Below, in pieces: positions 51,035 through 59,500 of a stretch of 64,000 nt of DNA. Below the pieces are notes generated by a model that made no database searches, was not told the DNA's origin, and saw nothing but the letters and a program-made list of their open reading frames with translations. The stretch covers positions 2,629,001 to 2,693,000 of the forward strand of contig NZ_CP010951.1 of NCBI RefSeq assembly GCF_001580455.1. The letters run 5' to 3'. The translations under genes and the position numbers were made by a program. The DNA comes from Ramlibacter tataouinensis. GTDB lineage: Bacteria > Pseudomonadota > Gammaproteobacteria > Burkholderiales > Burkholderiaceae_C. Within the stretch, counting starts at the first letter, position 1. Every line of letters starts with the position of its first letter.

Positions 51035-51529
51035 ATGTTGCACACCGATGTCCTCACCTCTCGTTTCGAAGCGCCCCGGCTGCCGGGCACCTGGAAGCTG
51101 CCGGCGGGTCGCGCGCTGACCCTGCAGCCGCGCGAGGCCGGTCGGTTGAAGGTGGCTCATGGTCAGATCTGGGCCACTTATGACGGACCGCACCCCGGCG
51201 CGCTCAATGAGATGGGCGACCATGTGGTCGGCACCGGCGAAGAGCTGCAATTGCGGGCCGGCCAGCGGATGGTGATCGAGGCCTGGAACAGTGGAACCCC
51301 GGCCTATTTCAGCTGGGACCCGATTCCCGTCCAACGCACGGCGCGCGTGCCGAACTTCGCCGCCGTGCTGCAACCGCTGGCGGACCTGCGCCATGCGCTG
51401 CTGCTGGGCGGGGATGGGCTCGGTCGCCTCGTCGGCGGCATCGCGCGGCTCGCCTGGCAATTCGCCGCCGGCAAGGACCGCGAAACGCCGGAAGAGCGGA
51501 CTTGCCGCCAGCGTGGCGTCATGGGCTGA
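51035..51529 (+). CDS. DUF2917 domain-containing protein
   Basis: A 164-residue protein. Residues 15-90 match DUF2917 as I know it: GTWKLPAGRALTLQPREAGRLKVAHGQIWATYDG, then DHVVGTGEELQLRAGQRMVIEAW, a small beta-rich (cupin-like) domain. The rest is Ala/Leu/Arg-rich without a recognisable fold. Start ATG 51035, with GGAG at 51025-51028. The LysR gene is divergent, and the arrangement LysR/DUF2917 is one I recall from Burkholderiales. Function unknown. Confidence 0.8.
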   Translation: MLHTDVLTSRFEAPRLPGTWKLPAGRALTLQPREAGRLKVAHGQIWATYDGPHPGALNEMGDHVVGTGEELQLRAGQRMVIEAWNSGTPAYFSWDPIPVQRTARVPNFAAVLQPLADLRHALLLGGDGLGRLVGGIARLAWQFAAGKDRETPEERTCRQRGVMG

Positions 51530-51632
51530 AGGGCTTGGGAGGGGTGCAGGCTCAAGTTCAACAATGCGTAATCGGTTTCGCTAAGTAGAATCGACCGCAT
51601 TGCACTTGGGCCCGCCGCCCTTCGGAGACCCG

Positions 51633-52622
51633 ATGACCAAAGCGTTCGCCAGCCAGGCCGACCTCGACGACAAGAAGATCACGTTCGAACAGCTCAGCGC
51701 CCACTGCTGGGCCTACACTGCCGAGGGCGACCCCAATTCGGGCGTCATCATCGGCGACAAGTTCATCATGGTGAGCGACGCCACCGCGACCCCCGCGATG
51801 GCCAGGGACCTGATCGCGCGCATCCGCAGCGTCAGCGACAAGCCGATCAAGTACGTGCTGCTCACGCACTATCACGCGGTGCGCGTGCTGGGCGCGAGCG
51901 CCTTCGCCGCCGAAGGCGCGACCGAGGTCATCGCCAGCCAGGGCACGCTGGACCTGATCGTCGAGCGCGGCCAGCAGGACATGCAGTCGGAGATGGAGCG
52001 CTTCCCGCGCCTGTTCCGCAACGCCGAGTCGGTGCCGGGCCTGACCTGGCCGACGCTGGTGATCGGCGGCGGCGAGCCGGCGCGCGGCGAAGTGCCGGGC
52101 AAGCTCACGCTGGACCTGGGCGGCGTCAAGGTGCAGGTGTGGCACCCCGGCCCGGGCCACACCCGTGGCGACACCATCGCCTGGATCGAAGAAGAGAAGG
52201 TGCTGTTCTCCGGCGACCTGGTCGAATACGAAGCCGGCGTCTACACCGGTGACGCCCACCTGGAGGAATGGCCGGCCACGCTGGAGGCGCTGCGCGCGCT
52301 GAAAGCCGAGGCGATCGTGCCCGGCCGCGGCGAGGCGATGAAGGGCCAGGCGGCAGTGAACCAGGCGATAGCCTACACGCAACGCTGGGTCGAGACCCTG
52401 TACGCCGCCGCCCGGGAAGCCGCTGCCGCTGGCATGGACCTGAAGGCTTCCATGGCCCACACCCGCAAGTCCATGGACCCCTTGTTCGGCCATGTGTTCA
52501 TCTATGAGCACTGCCTGCCCTTCGATGTGAGCCGCGCCTACGACGAGGCGCGCGGCATCAAGAACCCGCGCATCTGGACCGCCGAACGCGACAAGGAGAT
52601 GTGGGCGTCGTTGCAGGCCTGA
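51633..52622 (+). CDS. MBL fold metallo-hydrolase with atypical metal motif
   Basis: A 329-residue protein with the metallo-beta-lactamase fold. The usual THxHxDH metal motif is THYHAVRV here, so the Asp and second-site His are absent. Later ligands appear as HPGPGHTRGDTIAW and LFSGDLVE. One zinc at most may be held at the first site, or the protein has another role. The C-terminal segment has a helical extension (AAREAAAAGMDLKASMAHTRKSMD). Start ATG 51633. It stands alone; a hairpin follows. Confidence 0.75.
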   Translation: MTKAFASQADLDDKKITFEQLSAHCWAYTAEGDPNSGVIIGDKFIMVSDATATPAMARDLIARIRSVSDKPIKYVLLTHYHAVRVLGASAFAAEGATEVIASQGTLDLIVERGQQDMQSEMERFPRLFRNAESVPGLTWPTLVIGGGEPARGEVPGKLTLDLGGVKVQVWHPGPGHTRGDTIAWIEEEKVLFSGDLVEYEAGVYTGDAHLEEWPATLEALRALKAEAIVPGRGEAMKGQAAVNQAIAYTQRWVETLYAAAREAAAAGMDLKASMAHTRKSMDPLFGHVFIYEHCLPFDVSRAYDEARGIKNPRIWTAERDKEMWASLQA

Positions 52623-52633
52623 TCGCGGAGCGG

Positions 52634-52652
52634 GCAGGCCTACAAGGCCTGC
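52634..52652 (+). terminator. Hairpin after the MBL-fold gene
   Basis: GCAGGCC (52634-52640), loop TACAA, GGCCTGC (52646-52652), followed by another GCAGGCCT copy at 52660. It is 12 bases past the stop. There is no T run, so an intrinsic terminator is only possible. Confidence 0.3.
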
Positions 52653-52780
52653 AGGAGCTGCAGGCCTGAAGGCCCATCACGCGCCGTAGGCACCATCCGA
52701 CAGCCCGCACGCATGGCGGATGACAGGACCGCCGGGGACGCCCTCTTAAGCTGGCGCGCTCGCAAGCCTAGGAGCCGTCG

Positions 52781-53068
52781 ATGTCCCGCCAGAAGCCCCG
52801 CATCCTGCACCCGCAGCCACCGCCCGATGACGAGGAGCAGGCGCCGGCCGCCGCCGGCGACGCACAGGGCGCGCCCGGCGCCAAGCAGCAGATGGGCGAG
52901 GGCAGCTACGAAGGCACGCGCGACTACAACCAGCGCACCGCGGACTACCTGAAGAAGGCGGACGTGGAGGCCGATGCGAAGGCGGCCAAGCCGAAGTCCG
53001 ATGAGGAGGCGCGCGAGCTGAAGCGCGCCGAGGACGAAGGGCGCTCGCATTCCAAGGGAGAGCATTGA
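52781..53068 (+). CDS. Small hydrophilic, probably disordered protein
   Basis: A 95-residue protein rich in Asp, Glu, Lys and Ala (QPPPDDEEQAPAAAGD, GEGSYEGTRDYNQRTADYL, KKADVEADAKAAKPKSDEEA). It has no hydrophobic core or signal. The GSYEGTRDY block followed by a charged helix looks conserved in relatives as I remember them. ATG 52781, with AGGAG upstream. Function unknown. It lies 101 bases before glmU and is probably separate. Confidence 0.65.
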   Translation: MSRQKPRILHPQPPPDDEEQAPAAAGDAQGAPGAKQQMGEGSYEGTRDYNQRTADYLKKADVEADAKAAKPKSDEEARELKRAEDEGRSHSKGEH

Positions 53069-53169
53069 GCACGGCAGCCGGCTAGCCGTCCGGCGGCGCT
53101 GCGCCGCAAAGCATGCGCTTGGCATCGATGAGCGGGCGGATAATCGCCCCCAATCGAGAAGGAATGCGC

Positions 53170-54573
53170 ATGACGGTAATCGACGTGGTCATCATGGCAG
53201 CGGGCAAGGGCACGCGGATGAAGAGCGCGCGCCCCAAGGTGCTGCACCGCCTGGCCGGCCGACCGCTGCTGGAGCATGTGATGGACACCGCCTTCGCGCT
53301 GCATGTGCGGCGGGTGATCCTGGTCACCGGCAACGGCGCCGATGAGGTCGAAGCGGCCTCCGCGCAGTGGCCGCGCCCCGCCGAAGCCGCCGCGCCGCTG
53401 TTCGTGCGCCAGGAGCCGCAGCTGGGCACCGGCCACGCCGTGCAGCAGGCCGTGCCGGTGCTGCCGGATGACGGCGTCGCCCTGATCCTCAACGGCGACG
53501 TGCCGCTGATCGAAGCGGCGACGCTGGAGCGGCTGGTCGAAGCGTGTGGCGGTGAGCGGCTGGCCCTGCTCACCACCGACATGGCCGACCCCACCGGCTA
53601 CGGCCGCATCCTGCGCAAGGGCGAGGCCGTGCTGGGCATCGTCGAGCACAAGGATGCCAGCACGCAGCAGCGCGAGATCCGCGAGGTCTACACCGGCTTC
53701 ATGGCCGCGCCGTCGCGGCTGCTCAAGCTCTGGCTGTCGCGCCTGACGAACGACAACGCCCAGCGCGAGTACTACCTGACCGACGTGGTGGCGCTGGCCG
53801 AGAACGACGGCGCCGCCGTGGTCGCGGTCAAGGCCGGCGATCCGGTCGAAGTGGAGGGCGTCAACAGCCCGCTGCAGCTGGCGCAGCTGGAGCGCGCGTT
53901 CCAGCGCCGCGAGGCAATGCGGCTGATGGCGCAGGGCGTGCGCCTCGCCGATCCCGCGCGATTCGACGTGCGCGGCACGCTGGAGTGCGGGCAGGACGTC
54001 GAGATCGACGTCAACTGCGTGTTCGAAGGCCAGGTGGCGATCGGCGCGGGCGCGCGCATCGGCGCCAACTGCGTGATTGCCAATGCCCGCATCGAGGCGG
54101 GCGCGGTGATCCTGCCGTTCACCCACATGGAAGGCGAGAAGAAGGGCGTGCGCATCGGCGCCGAGGCCATCGTCGGCCCATTCGCCCGGCTGCGGCCCGG
54201 TGCCGACCTGGGGCCGGAGGTGCATATCGGCAACTTCGTCGAGGTGAAGAACTCCACGCTGGCGCGCGGCGCCAAGGCCAACCACCTGGCCTACCTGGGC
54301 GACGCCACGGTGGGCGAACGCGTCAACTACGGCGCCGGCGCCATCACCGCCAACTACGACGGTGCCAACAAGCACCGCACCGTGATTGAGGACGACGTGC
54401 ACGTCGGCAGCAATGCGGTGCTGGTCGCGCCGGTCACCATCGGCGCCGGCGGCACCGTCGGGGCCGGCTCCACCATCAGCAAGGACGCGGCGCCCGGCGT
54501 GCTGTCGGTGGCGCGCGGCAAGCAGGTGGCCATCGCCAACTGGAAGCGGCCGAAAAAGGGCGAGAAGAAGTAA
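53170..54573 (+). CDS. glmU: Bifunctional UDP-GlcNAc pyrophosphorylase / GlcN-1-P acetyltransferase
   Basis: A 467-residue enzyme that acetylates glucosamine-1-phosphate and converts it to UDP-GlcNAc for peptidoglycan and LPS. The N-terminal Rossmann domain has MAAGKGTRMKSARPKVLH and QLGTGHAVQQ; the C-terminal left-handed beta-helix carries GPFARLRPGADLGPEVHIGN, NYDGANKHRT and VGSNAVLVAPVTIG. The ATG at 53170 follows AAGGA at 6 bases. It and glmS, 651 bases downstream, supply the same pathway, with the Lrp gene divergent from glmS between them. Confidence 0.94.
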   Translation: MTVIDVVIMAAGKGTRMKSARPKVLHRLAGRPLLEHVMDTAFALHVRRVILVTGNGADEVEAASAQWPRPAEAAAPLFVRQEPQLGTGHAVQQAVPVLPDDGVALILNGDVPLIEAATLERLVEACGGERLALLTTDMADPTGYGRILRKGEAVLGIVEHKDASTQQREIREVYTGFMAAPSRLLKLWLSRLTNDNAQREYYLTDVVALAENDGAAVVAVKAGDPVEVEGVNSPLQLAQLERAFQRREAMRLMAQGVRLADPARFDVRGTLECGQDVEIDVNCVFEGQVAIGAGARIGANCVIANARIEAGAVILPFTHMEGEKKGVRIGAEAIVGPFARLRPGADLGPEVHIGNFVEVKNSTLARGAKANHLAYLGDATVGERVNYGAGAITANYDGANKHRTVIEDDVHVGSNAVLVAPVTIGAGGTVGAGSTISKDAAPGVLSVARGKQVAIANWKRPKKGEKK

Positions 54574-54589
54574 GGGGCCTGTCCGATGC

Positions 54590-55099
54590 CTACCGCTTAG
54601 CGCGCGCGAGCGGGATGCGCGGCTCGAACTTGGCGCGCTTCACCGCGAAGAAGGCCTTGACGTTGCGCACGTTGGCGTCGCTGGTGAACAGGCGCTGCGC
54701 CAGCGCGAGATAGCCGGGCATGTCCGGCGCCTGCACGATCAGGATGAAGTCGGGTCCGGGCGAGACGCGGTAGCACTGCTGCACCGCCTCGTCCTGCGCC
54801 ACGCGGGCCTCGAAGGCTTCCTGCTGCTCCTGCCCCTGGCGCTCCAGCGTGATCTCCACCACCGCCTGCAGGCCGTGGCCGATCACCGGGGCCAGTCGGT
54901 CGTTGCTGACGATGGCGACCTGTCGCTCGATGAAGCCGGCCTCGCGCAGGCGCTTGACGCGGCGCAGGCAGGTCGGCGGCGAGATGTGCACCTTGGCCGC
55001 CAGGTCCTGGTTGCTCAGCCAGGCATCCGTCTGGAGTTGGTCCAGGATGGCCAAGTCCGTGCCGTCCAAGGCGAAAGATTCTTCCGATTCAGGCGCCAC
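54590..55099 (-). CDS. Lrp/AsnC family transcriptional regulator
   Basis: A 169-residue regulator. The N-terminal HTH is LDGTDLAILDQLQTDAWLSNQDLAAKVHI, followed by SPPTCLRRVKRLREAGF as recognition helix region. The C-terminal RAM domain (about 70-155) binds small molecules: VVEITLERQGQEQQEAFEAR, PGPDFILIVQAPDMPGYLALAQR. Start ATG 55099. It is divergent from glmS across an AT-rich 125-base region, so it may control glmS or itself; no site was read with confidence. Confidence 0.88.
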   Translation of the reverse strand: MAPESEESFALDGTDLAILDQLQTDAWLSNQDLAAKVHISPPTCLRRVKRLREAGFIERQVAIVSNDRLAPVIGHGLQAVVEITLERQGQEQQEAFEARVAQDEAVQQCYRVSPGPDFILIVQAPDMPGYLALAQRLFTSDANVRNVKAFFAVKRAKFEPRIPLARAKR

Positions 55100-55224
55100 A
55101 TAGGAATGTTAAGCCATCTATGTCATTAAAGGAAATTTACTTCCTCCAATGATGAAATTTCGACTGCATATTTCGATAGCTCGAGCCTACAGTCCTTCCC
55201 AGTTCTGAATTTCCGGGAGTTCCC

Positions 55225-57075
55225 ATGTGTGGCATCGTCGGCGCCGTCTCCACCCGCAACATCGTTCCCATCCTCGTGCAAGGCCTGCAGAGGCTGGAAT
55301 ACCGCGGTTATGACTCCTGCGGCGTGGCGGTCTATGCCGATGGCCTGAAGCGCGCCCGTAGCACCGACCGGGTCGCCAAGCTGCTCAACCAGATCGAACA
55401 GGAACATCTGTCGGGCATGACCGGCATCGCCCACACGCGCTGGGCCACGCACGGGGCGCCGGCGGTGCACAACGCCCACCCGCACTTCAGCCACGGGCCG
55501 GGCGAGGGCGCGGCGGCGCGCGCCGGGCGCGTGGCCCTGGTGCACAACGGCATCATCGAGAACCACACGGAGCTGCGCCAGGCGCTGCAGGCCAAGGGCT
55601 ACCGCTTCGACAGCCAGACCGACACCGAGGTGATCTGCCACCTCGTCGACAGCCTGTACGAAGGCGACCTGTTCGATGCGGTGAAGAGCGCCGTCGCGCA
55701 GTTGCACGGCGCCTACGCGATCGCGGTGTTCTGCAAGGACGAGCCGCACCGGGTGGTGGGCGCGCGCGCCGGCTCGCCGCTGATCCTGGGCGTGGGACGC
55801 GAGGGCGGCGAGAACTTCCTGGCCAGCGACGCGATGGCGCTGGCCGGTGTGACCGACCAGATCGTCTACCTCGAGGAAGGCGACGTGGTGGACGTGCAGC
55901 TGGGCAAGTACTGGGTCGTCGACAAGTCGGGCCGCCCGGTGACGCGCGCCGTGAAGACGGTGGTGGCGCACAGCGGCGCCGCCGAACTCGGGCCCTATCG
56001 CCACTACATGCAGAAGGAAATCTTCGAGCAGCCGCGGGCCGTGGCCGACACGCTGGAAGGCGTGCAGGCGGTGGTGCCGGAGCTGTTCGGCGACGGCGCC
56101 TACCGCATGTTCAAGGAAGTGGATTCCATCCTGATCCTGGCTTGCGGCACCAGCTACTACGCCGGCTGCACCGCCAAGTACTGGCTGGAAGGCATCGCCA
56201 AGATCCCGACCCAGGTCGAGATCGCCAGCGAGTACCGCTACCGCGAAACCGTGCCCAGCCCCGGCACGCTGGTGGTGACCATCAGCCAGTCGGGTGAGAC
56301 CGCCGACACGCTGGCCGCGCTGCGCCATGCGCAAAGCCTGGGCATGACCAAGACGCTGACGGTGTGCAACGTCGCCACTTCCGCCATGGTGCGCGAGTGC
56401 AAGCTCGCCTACATCACGCGGGCCGGGGTGGAGATCGGCGTGGCTTCGACCAAGGCCTTCACCACGCAGCTGGCCGGGCTGTTCCTGCTGACGCTGGCGC
56501 TGGCGCAGGTCAAGGGCCGGCTCACCGAGGAACAGGAAGCGCAGCACCTGAAAGCGATGCGCCACCTGCCGGCGGCGCTGTCGGCGGTGCTGGCGCTGGA
56601 GCCGCAGATCATCAACTGGGCCGAGCATTTCGCCGACAAGGAGCATGCGTTGTTTCTCGGTCGCGGCCTGCACTACCCGATCGCGCTGGAAGGCGCGCTC
56701 AAGCTCAAGGAGATCACCTACATCCATGCCGAGGCCTATGCCGCGGGCGAGCTGAAGCACGGCCCGCTGGCGCTGGTCACCAGTGAGATGCCGGTGGTCA
56801 CCGTGGCGCCGAACGACACCCTGCTGGAAAAACTCAAGAGCAACATGCAGGAAGTGCGCGCCCGCGGCGGCGTGCTCTATGTGCTTGCCGACGCCGATTC
56901 ACGCATCGAAAGCGAGGACGGCATCCACGTGATCCGCATGCCCGAACACTACGGGCCGCTCAGCCCCATGCTGCACGTGGTGCCGCTGCAGCTGCTGGCG
57001 TATCACACGGCCTGCGCGCGCGGCACGGATGTCGACAAGCCGCGCAACCTGGCAAAGAGCGTGACCGTCGAGTGA
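55225..57075 (+). CDS. glmS: Glutamine--fructose-6-phosphate aminotransferase (isomerizing)
   Basis: A 616-residue enzyme making glucosamine-6-phosphate from fructose-6-phosphate and glutamine. The N-terminal glutaminase domain begins MCGIVGAVSTR with Cys2 as nucleophile. The two SIS domains follow (LACGTSYYAGCTAKYWLEG; ISQSGETADTLAAL; FLGRGLHYPIALEGALKLK). The C-terminus is NLAKSVTVE; the last about 30 codons are the classical TnsD recognition region of attTn7. It is the last core gene before the island. Confidence 0.96.
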   Translation: MCGIVGAVSTRNIVPILVQGLQRLEYRGYDSCGVAVYADGLKRARSTDRVAKLLNQIEQEHLSGMTGIAHTRWATHGAPAVHNAHPHFSHGPGEGAAARAGRVALVHNGIIENHTELRQALQAKGYRFDSQTDTEVICHLVDSLYEGDLFDAVKSAVAQLHGAYAIAVFCKDEPHRVVGARAGSPLILGVGREGGENFLASDAMALAGVTDQIVYLEEGDVVDVQLGKYWVVDKSGRPVTRAVKTVVAHSGAAELGPYRHYMQKEIFEQPRAVADTLEGVQAVVPELFGDGAYRMFKEVDSILILACGTSYYAGCTAKYWLEGIAKIPTQVEIASEYRYRETVPSPGTLVVTISQSGETADTLAALRHAQSLGMTKTLTVCNVATSAMVRECKLAYITRAGVEIGVASTKAFTTQLAGLFLLTLALAQVKGRLTEEQEAQHLKAMRHLPAALSAVLALEPQIINWAEHFADKEHALFLGRGLHYPIALEGALKLKEITYIHAEAYAAGELKHGPLALVTSEMPVVTVAPNDTLLEKLKSNMQEVRARGGVLYVLADADSRIESEDGIHVIRMPEHYGPLSPMLHVVPLQLLAYHTACARGTDVDKPRNLAKSVTVE

Positions 57076-57108
57076 CGGGCCTTGGCCTTGGCGTGGCGCT
57101 GCTCGTAT

Positions 57109-57146
57109 AAAGAAAAACCGTCACTGCAAAGAAAAACTGTCAACTG
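57109..57146. repeat. Tandem 19-bp direct repeat next to the glmS 3' end
   Basis: AAAGAAAAACCGTCACTGC (57109-57127) and AAAGAAAAACTGTCAACTG (57128-57146); 14 of the first 15 bases match. Tandem 19-22-bp repeats occur at the ends of Tn7/Tn5053-type transposons, and the site is 33 bases beyond the glmS stop, where Tn7 inserts about 25 bases past its stop. A terminus of a mobile element is an inference. Confidence 0.45.
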
Positions 57147-57433
57147 ATGGGCTGGATCGCGCCGCCGACTGACGAGCCGATGCAGGGCCTTGCCTTGGCG
57201 ATGGATGGCCGGGCGCTCAAATCAACTGTGGGGTGGAACATCCATGGCCGGCGCTTCAACACCGCCCTGGCCACCCAAATCAAGGTTGAGGTCGAGTTCG
57301 TCGAGCTTCGTTTCCCGCTCCATCCGCGACCACCCAGTTCGCCGATTGCCAAGCAGCAGGCGCTCTGGTTTCGAGTTTTCGACGGCCGCTTTCGCCTCCC
57401 GCAGCGACCGCCACAACGAGCACTTTGCAAGCC

Positions 57434-57646
57434 ATGGGCGAGCAGGAGTTCGAGCGAATCATCGCGGGCGCACGGGGGCGATGGAAGCTGCCTGCGGCCA
57501 CCTATGTTGGCGACCTCGACTTGGACAGCGCCGATGTGCGCGACCGAGCAGCGCAGGCCGTCCGGAATATCGGCCACCGCGCCGGTATCTTTGTCGCCCA
57601 GTACACGCACGCAGCTTGGACCGGCCTGGACAACGCAGCGCCGTAG
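57434..57646 (+). pseudogene. Possible small or partial coding sequence
   Basis: A 70-codon frame: MGEQEFERIIAGARGRWKL, then PAATYVGDLDLDSADVRDRA and AQAVRNIGHRAGIFVAQYTH. It has reasonable protein composition, but no clear ribosome binding site and no family I recognise. The upstream frame 57147-57420 has some protein-like stretches in another phase, so this may be the tail of a frameshifted gene. Confidence 0.25.
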
Positions 57647-57903
57647 CAGCAGCTGCTGCGGGCCAAGAGTCAGCCGCCGAAAGGTAGGGAGTCTGCAGCT
57701 CTGGGCGCGACCATTCCTCGGGAGGCACGCTCCTGTTGGACGCGCCAACTCGGCGGCGAAATGTGGGGTCACCCTGGGCCGACACCAAGTTGAAGGAGTC
57801 ACTTCGACCAGCACAACGAATTCGTTGGTGTTGGAACACCGAAACCCCTAGGTTCACCGGCAGGTGCATCTCGTCTCTCAGGTGCGCCTTCGTACCGGTC
57901 AAT

Positions 57904-58107
57904 GACGGCGATGCTGCTTCTGCTCACGCTTCAGCTCGAAGAGGCCCTCGCCAGCGATCCGGCTACCGGCCCTTCTGCGTATCGGTGATTCGCGCCGAGA
58001 GCTTGATGGCGCTGCTCAACGTGCACACCGATCTCCGAATTGCGATAGAGGCCGACTCATGCAAATACGCCGGCCGCAAGCATCTGGCGTGGCACGTCGA
58101 GACGTGA
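57904..58107 (+). pseudogene. Possible frameshifted gene remnant
   Basis: Read from ATG 57904 the frame gives MTAMLLLLTLQLEEALASDP and stops at 57990. A shift near 57970 would join it to PFCVSVIRAESLMALLNV, then HTDLRIAIEADSCKYAGRKH, ending at 58107. The joined sequence looks protein-like, but I recognise no family. Low confidence. Confidence 0.2.
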
Positions 58108-58428
58108 CTGTGTTGTCAGCCGAGCCTGCGCCCACACCTCTGGAACATTGCGAAGCGAGAAAGGACGGCAGCCAGGGCATAGGCCGGCTGGAGTGCTGGT
58201 CGCACGGGGACGACGCGACCCGCACTATCCGCGCAAGCAACAACCAGAAAGACGTTTTCCTTCGGTCGACCGATGCTGTGTGAAAACTCGCCGTGGGATA
58301 GCGCAGGAAGAGAGATCGACTTGCCTAGCATCGATGTCTACCTCAATAAATTTAGCCTCGACCTATTCTGGTAGTAGTGAAAAGCCATCTGAGAGAGTGC
58401 TCTAAGTGATTGATTATAAATGTGTTTT

Positions 58429-58457
58429 TTGACTTTGGTGCCCTTTTGTACTACAGT
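58429..58457 (+). promoter_or_regulatory. Candidate sigma-70 promoter of the 96-residue gene
   Basis: TTGACT (58429-58434), spacer of exactly 17, and TACAGT (58452-58457) match -35 and -10 consensus well, with an AT-rich stretch upstream. It is 117 bases upstream of the ATG at 58574, which itself has AAGGAG ahead of it. Confidence 0.5.
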
Positions 58458-58573
58458 CATTTCGGGCGCGAAAACCCTGCCAGACGATTAGCTCAACCGA
58501 AAGGCCAGAGCTTCGACAGCAGAGCTAGGAGCGCCCACACTTAGCTAACACGTTATACTTAAGGAGCTCAACC

Positions 58574-58864
58574 ATGGGAAGACCCAGCAACGCCACGCTG
58601 AAAGAACGTGCCCTTGCGGCAGAGCGCGAGAAGCAAAAGGAAAAGGCCGCAAAGTCGGACGGGCCGAGTGTGCAAAAAGAGAAACGGCCGGGCGTACATG
58701 AGCCGGCTCGGTCTGTGGCGGTAGTTGATGGAGCGGCCCTTGCCCCGCCTGTTGCTGCCAGCCCCAGTCCGAGGAAATTCCATCAAATGACGGCCGGCGA
58801 GATTTTGAACGCGCTGAGCGTCGACAAACTCCTCGGTATTCTTGACGCTGCGCCACGGCGCTGA
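58574..58864 (+). CDS. Small basic hypothetical protein in the island
   Basis: A 96-residue protein with a strong ribosome binding site (AAGGAG at about 58560-58565). Residues 1-30 (RPSNATLKERALAAEREKQK) are highly charged and helical; the middle is disordered (GPSVQKEKRPGVHEPA); the C-terminus FHQMTAGEILNALSVDKLLG is a probable amphipathic helix. Family not recognised. A good candidate promoter lies upstream and a hairpin 35 bases downstream, so it is probably an expressed single gene. Confidence 0.6.
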   Translation: MGRPSNATLKERALAAEREKQKEKAAKSDGPSVQKEKRPGVHEPARSVAVVDGAALAPPVAASPSPRKFHQMTAGEILNALSVDKLLGILDAAPRR

Positions 58865-58898
58865 AAGTCGCCGCTACCCGGACTACCACCGCACTCTG

Positions 58899-58959
58899 AG
58901 GACTTTATAAGTCCTTGATCTGAGTTCAGAAGGTTCGCCCGCAAATCCCAGGGATTTGC
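58899..58959. repeat. Two adjacent palindromes after the small island gene
   Basis: AGGACTT-TAT-AAGTCCT (58899-58915) and GCAAATCCC-A-GGGATTTGC (58941-58959). The first may end transcription of the small gene though no T run follows; the second is a 19-bp near-perfect palindrome with a single central base. Confidence 0.55.
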
Positions 58960-58970
58960 TGTGTGTGGTG

Positions 58971-59075
58971 GCAGATCGAGCTGGTAATCAGGGCGCCGCG
59001 CAGTTTTCCTCCGCGGCGCTACTAGAACTGCTTGTCAGCGCTGGTGTTACGACCGTTCGCCTAGCCAGGCATCAG
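58971..59075 (+). pseudogene. IS3-family transposase remnant (OrfB fragment)
   Basis: In this frame the translation contains GNQGAAQFSSAALLELLVSA, then GVTTVRLARHQ and a stop at 59076. That matches the DQGxQFxSxxLxxLLxxxG block of IS3-type DDE transposases as I know it, with the acidic residue region damaged. Only about 35 codons survive, with no inverted repeats recognised. It marks the region as a transposon graveyard. Confidence 0.5.
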
Positions 59076-59154
59076 TAAATCAGAAGGCGATTGAAGAGCT
59101 TATTTCTGGCGGCATTTCAGTTGAGTTCGCGCGTCCCTACAGTCCCTAGAGCAA

Positions 59155-59480
59155 TCAGTCGGTCGAGCCGTCGTACTGCATGCTAACTTCGGGCTGGTGG
59201 CCGACATTGTCGGCGTAGTGCACCGGTGCTTTAGCGGGCGACGACGACGGCTTCAGACCCAAAGCCGCATGCGACGTTTCACTGCCCATGCGGGTTTCGA
59301 CCATCGGCAGCACGCGCCTGCCGGCAGCGCAGACGTAGTCCACCACCCGCTTCTAAACTTCGAGGGATCGCTCTTCATCCGGACCCCAGGGGCGGCTGTT
59401 CGAATTGATTGCCGAACGACCGTGCCTCTTCTGCCCTCTCGATCTCTGGGTAGTCTCAGGAGACGCAAGTGGGCTTATGT
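59155..59480 (-). pseudogene. Possible decayed gene on the minus strand
   Basis: The minus frame reads SRPWGPDEERSLEV, then an in-frame TAG at about 59353, then RVVDYVCAAGRRVLPMVETR and MGSETSHAALGLKPSSSPAK to a stop at 59155. Composition is protein-like across the stop, so one nonsense mutation in a former gene is possible. Family not recognised. The stretch 58865-59500 otherwise contains only the palindromes and the transposase fragment. Confidence 0.25.
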
Positions 59481-59500
59481 TGAACCCAAATCCCCGCAGC

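Larger units (their letters stand above)
57076..58573. other. Island left flank: about 1.5 kb without a confident gene
   Basis: Lower and more mixed base composition than the host genes. It has tandem 19-bp repeats just past glmS, an imperfect repeat of GGGCCTTGGCCTTGGCG (57077-57093 and 57185-57200, one indel), short open frames with weak protein character, and an AT-rich segment before 58574. One frame (57425-57646) reads like protein, and another (57904-58107) becomes protein-like only if one frameshift is allowed. I read it as decayed mobile DNA. Confidence 0.6.

Noticed and set aside
57140..57851. Two overlapping 225-235-codon frames on both strands
   Set aside because: Neither reads like a protein over its length; only the short frame 57434-57646 does, and weakly.
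58925..58965. tRNA-like stretch (GGTTCGCCCG followed by a stem)
   Set aside because: No anticodon or acceptor stem can be folded; it is the palindrome GCAAATCCC/GGGATTTGC.
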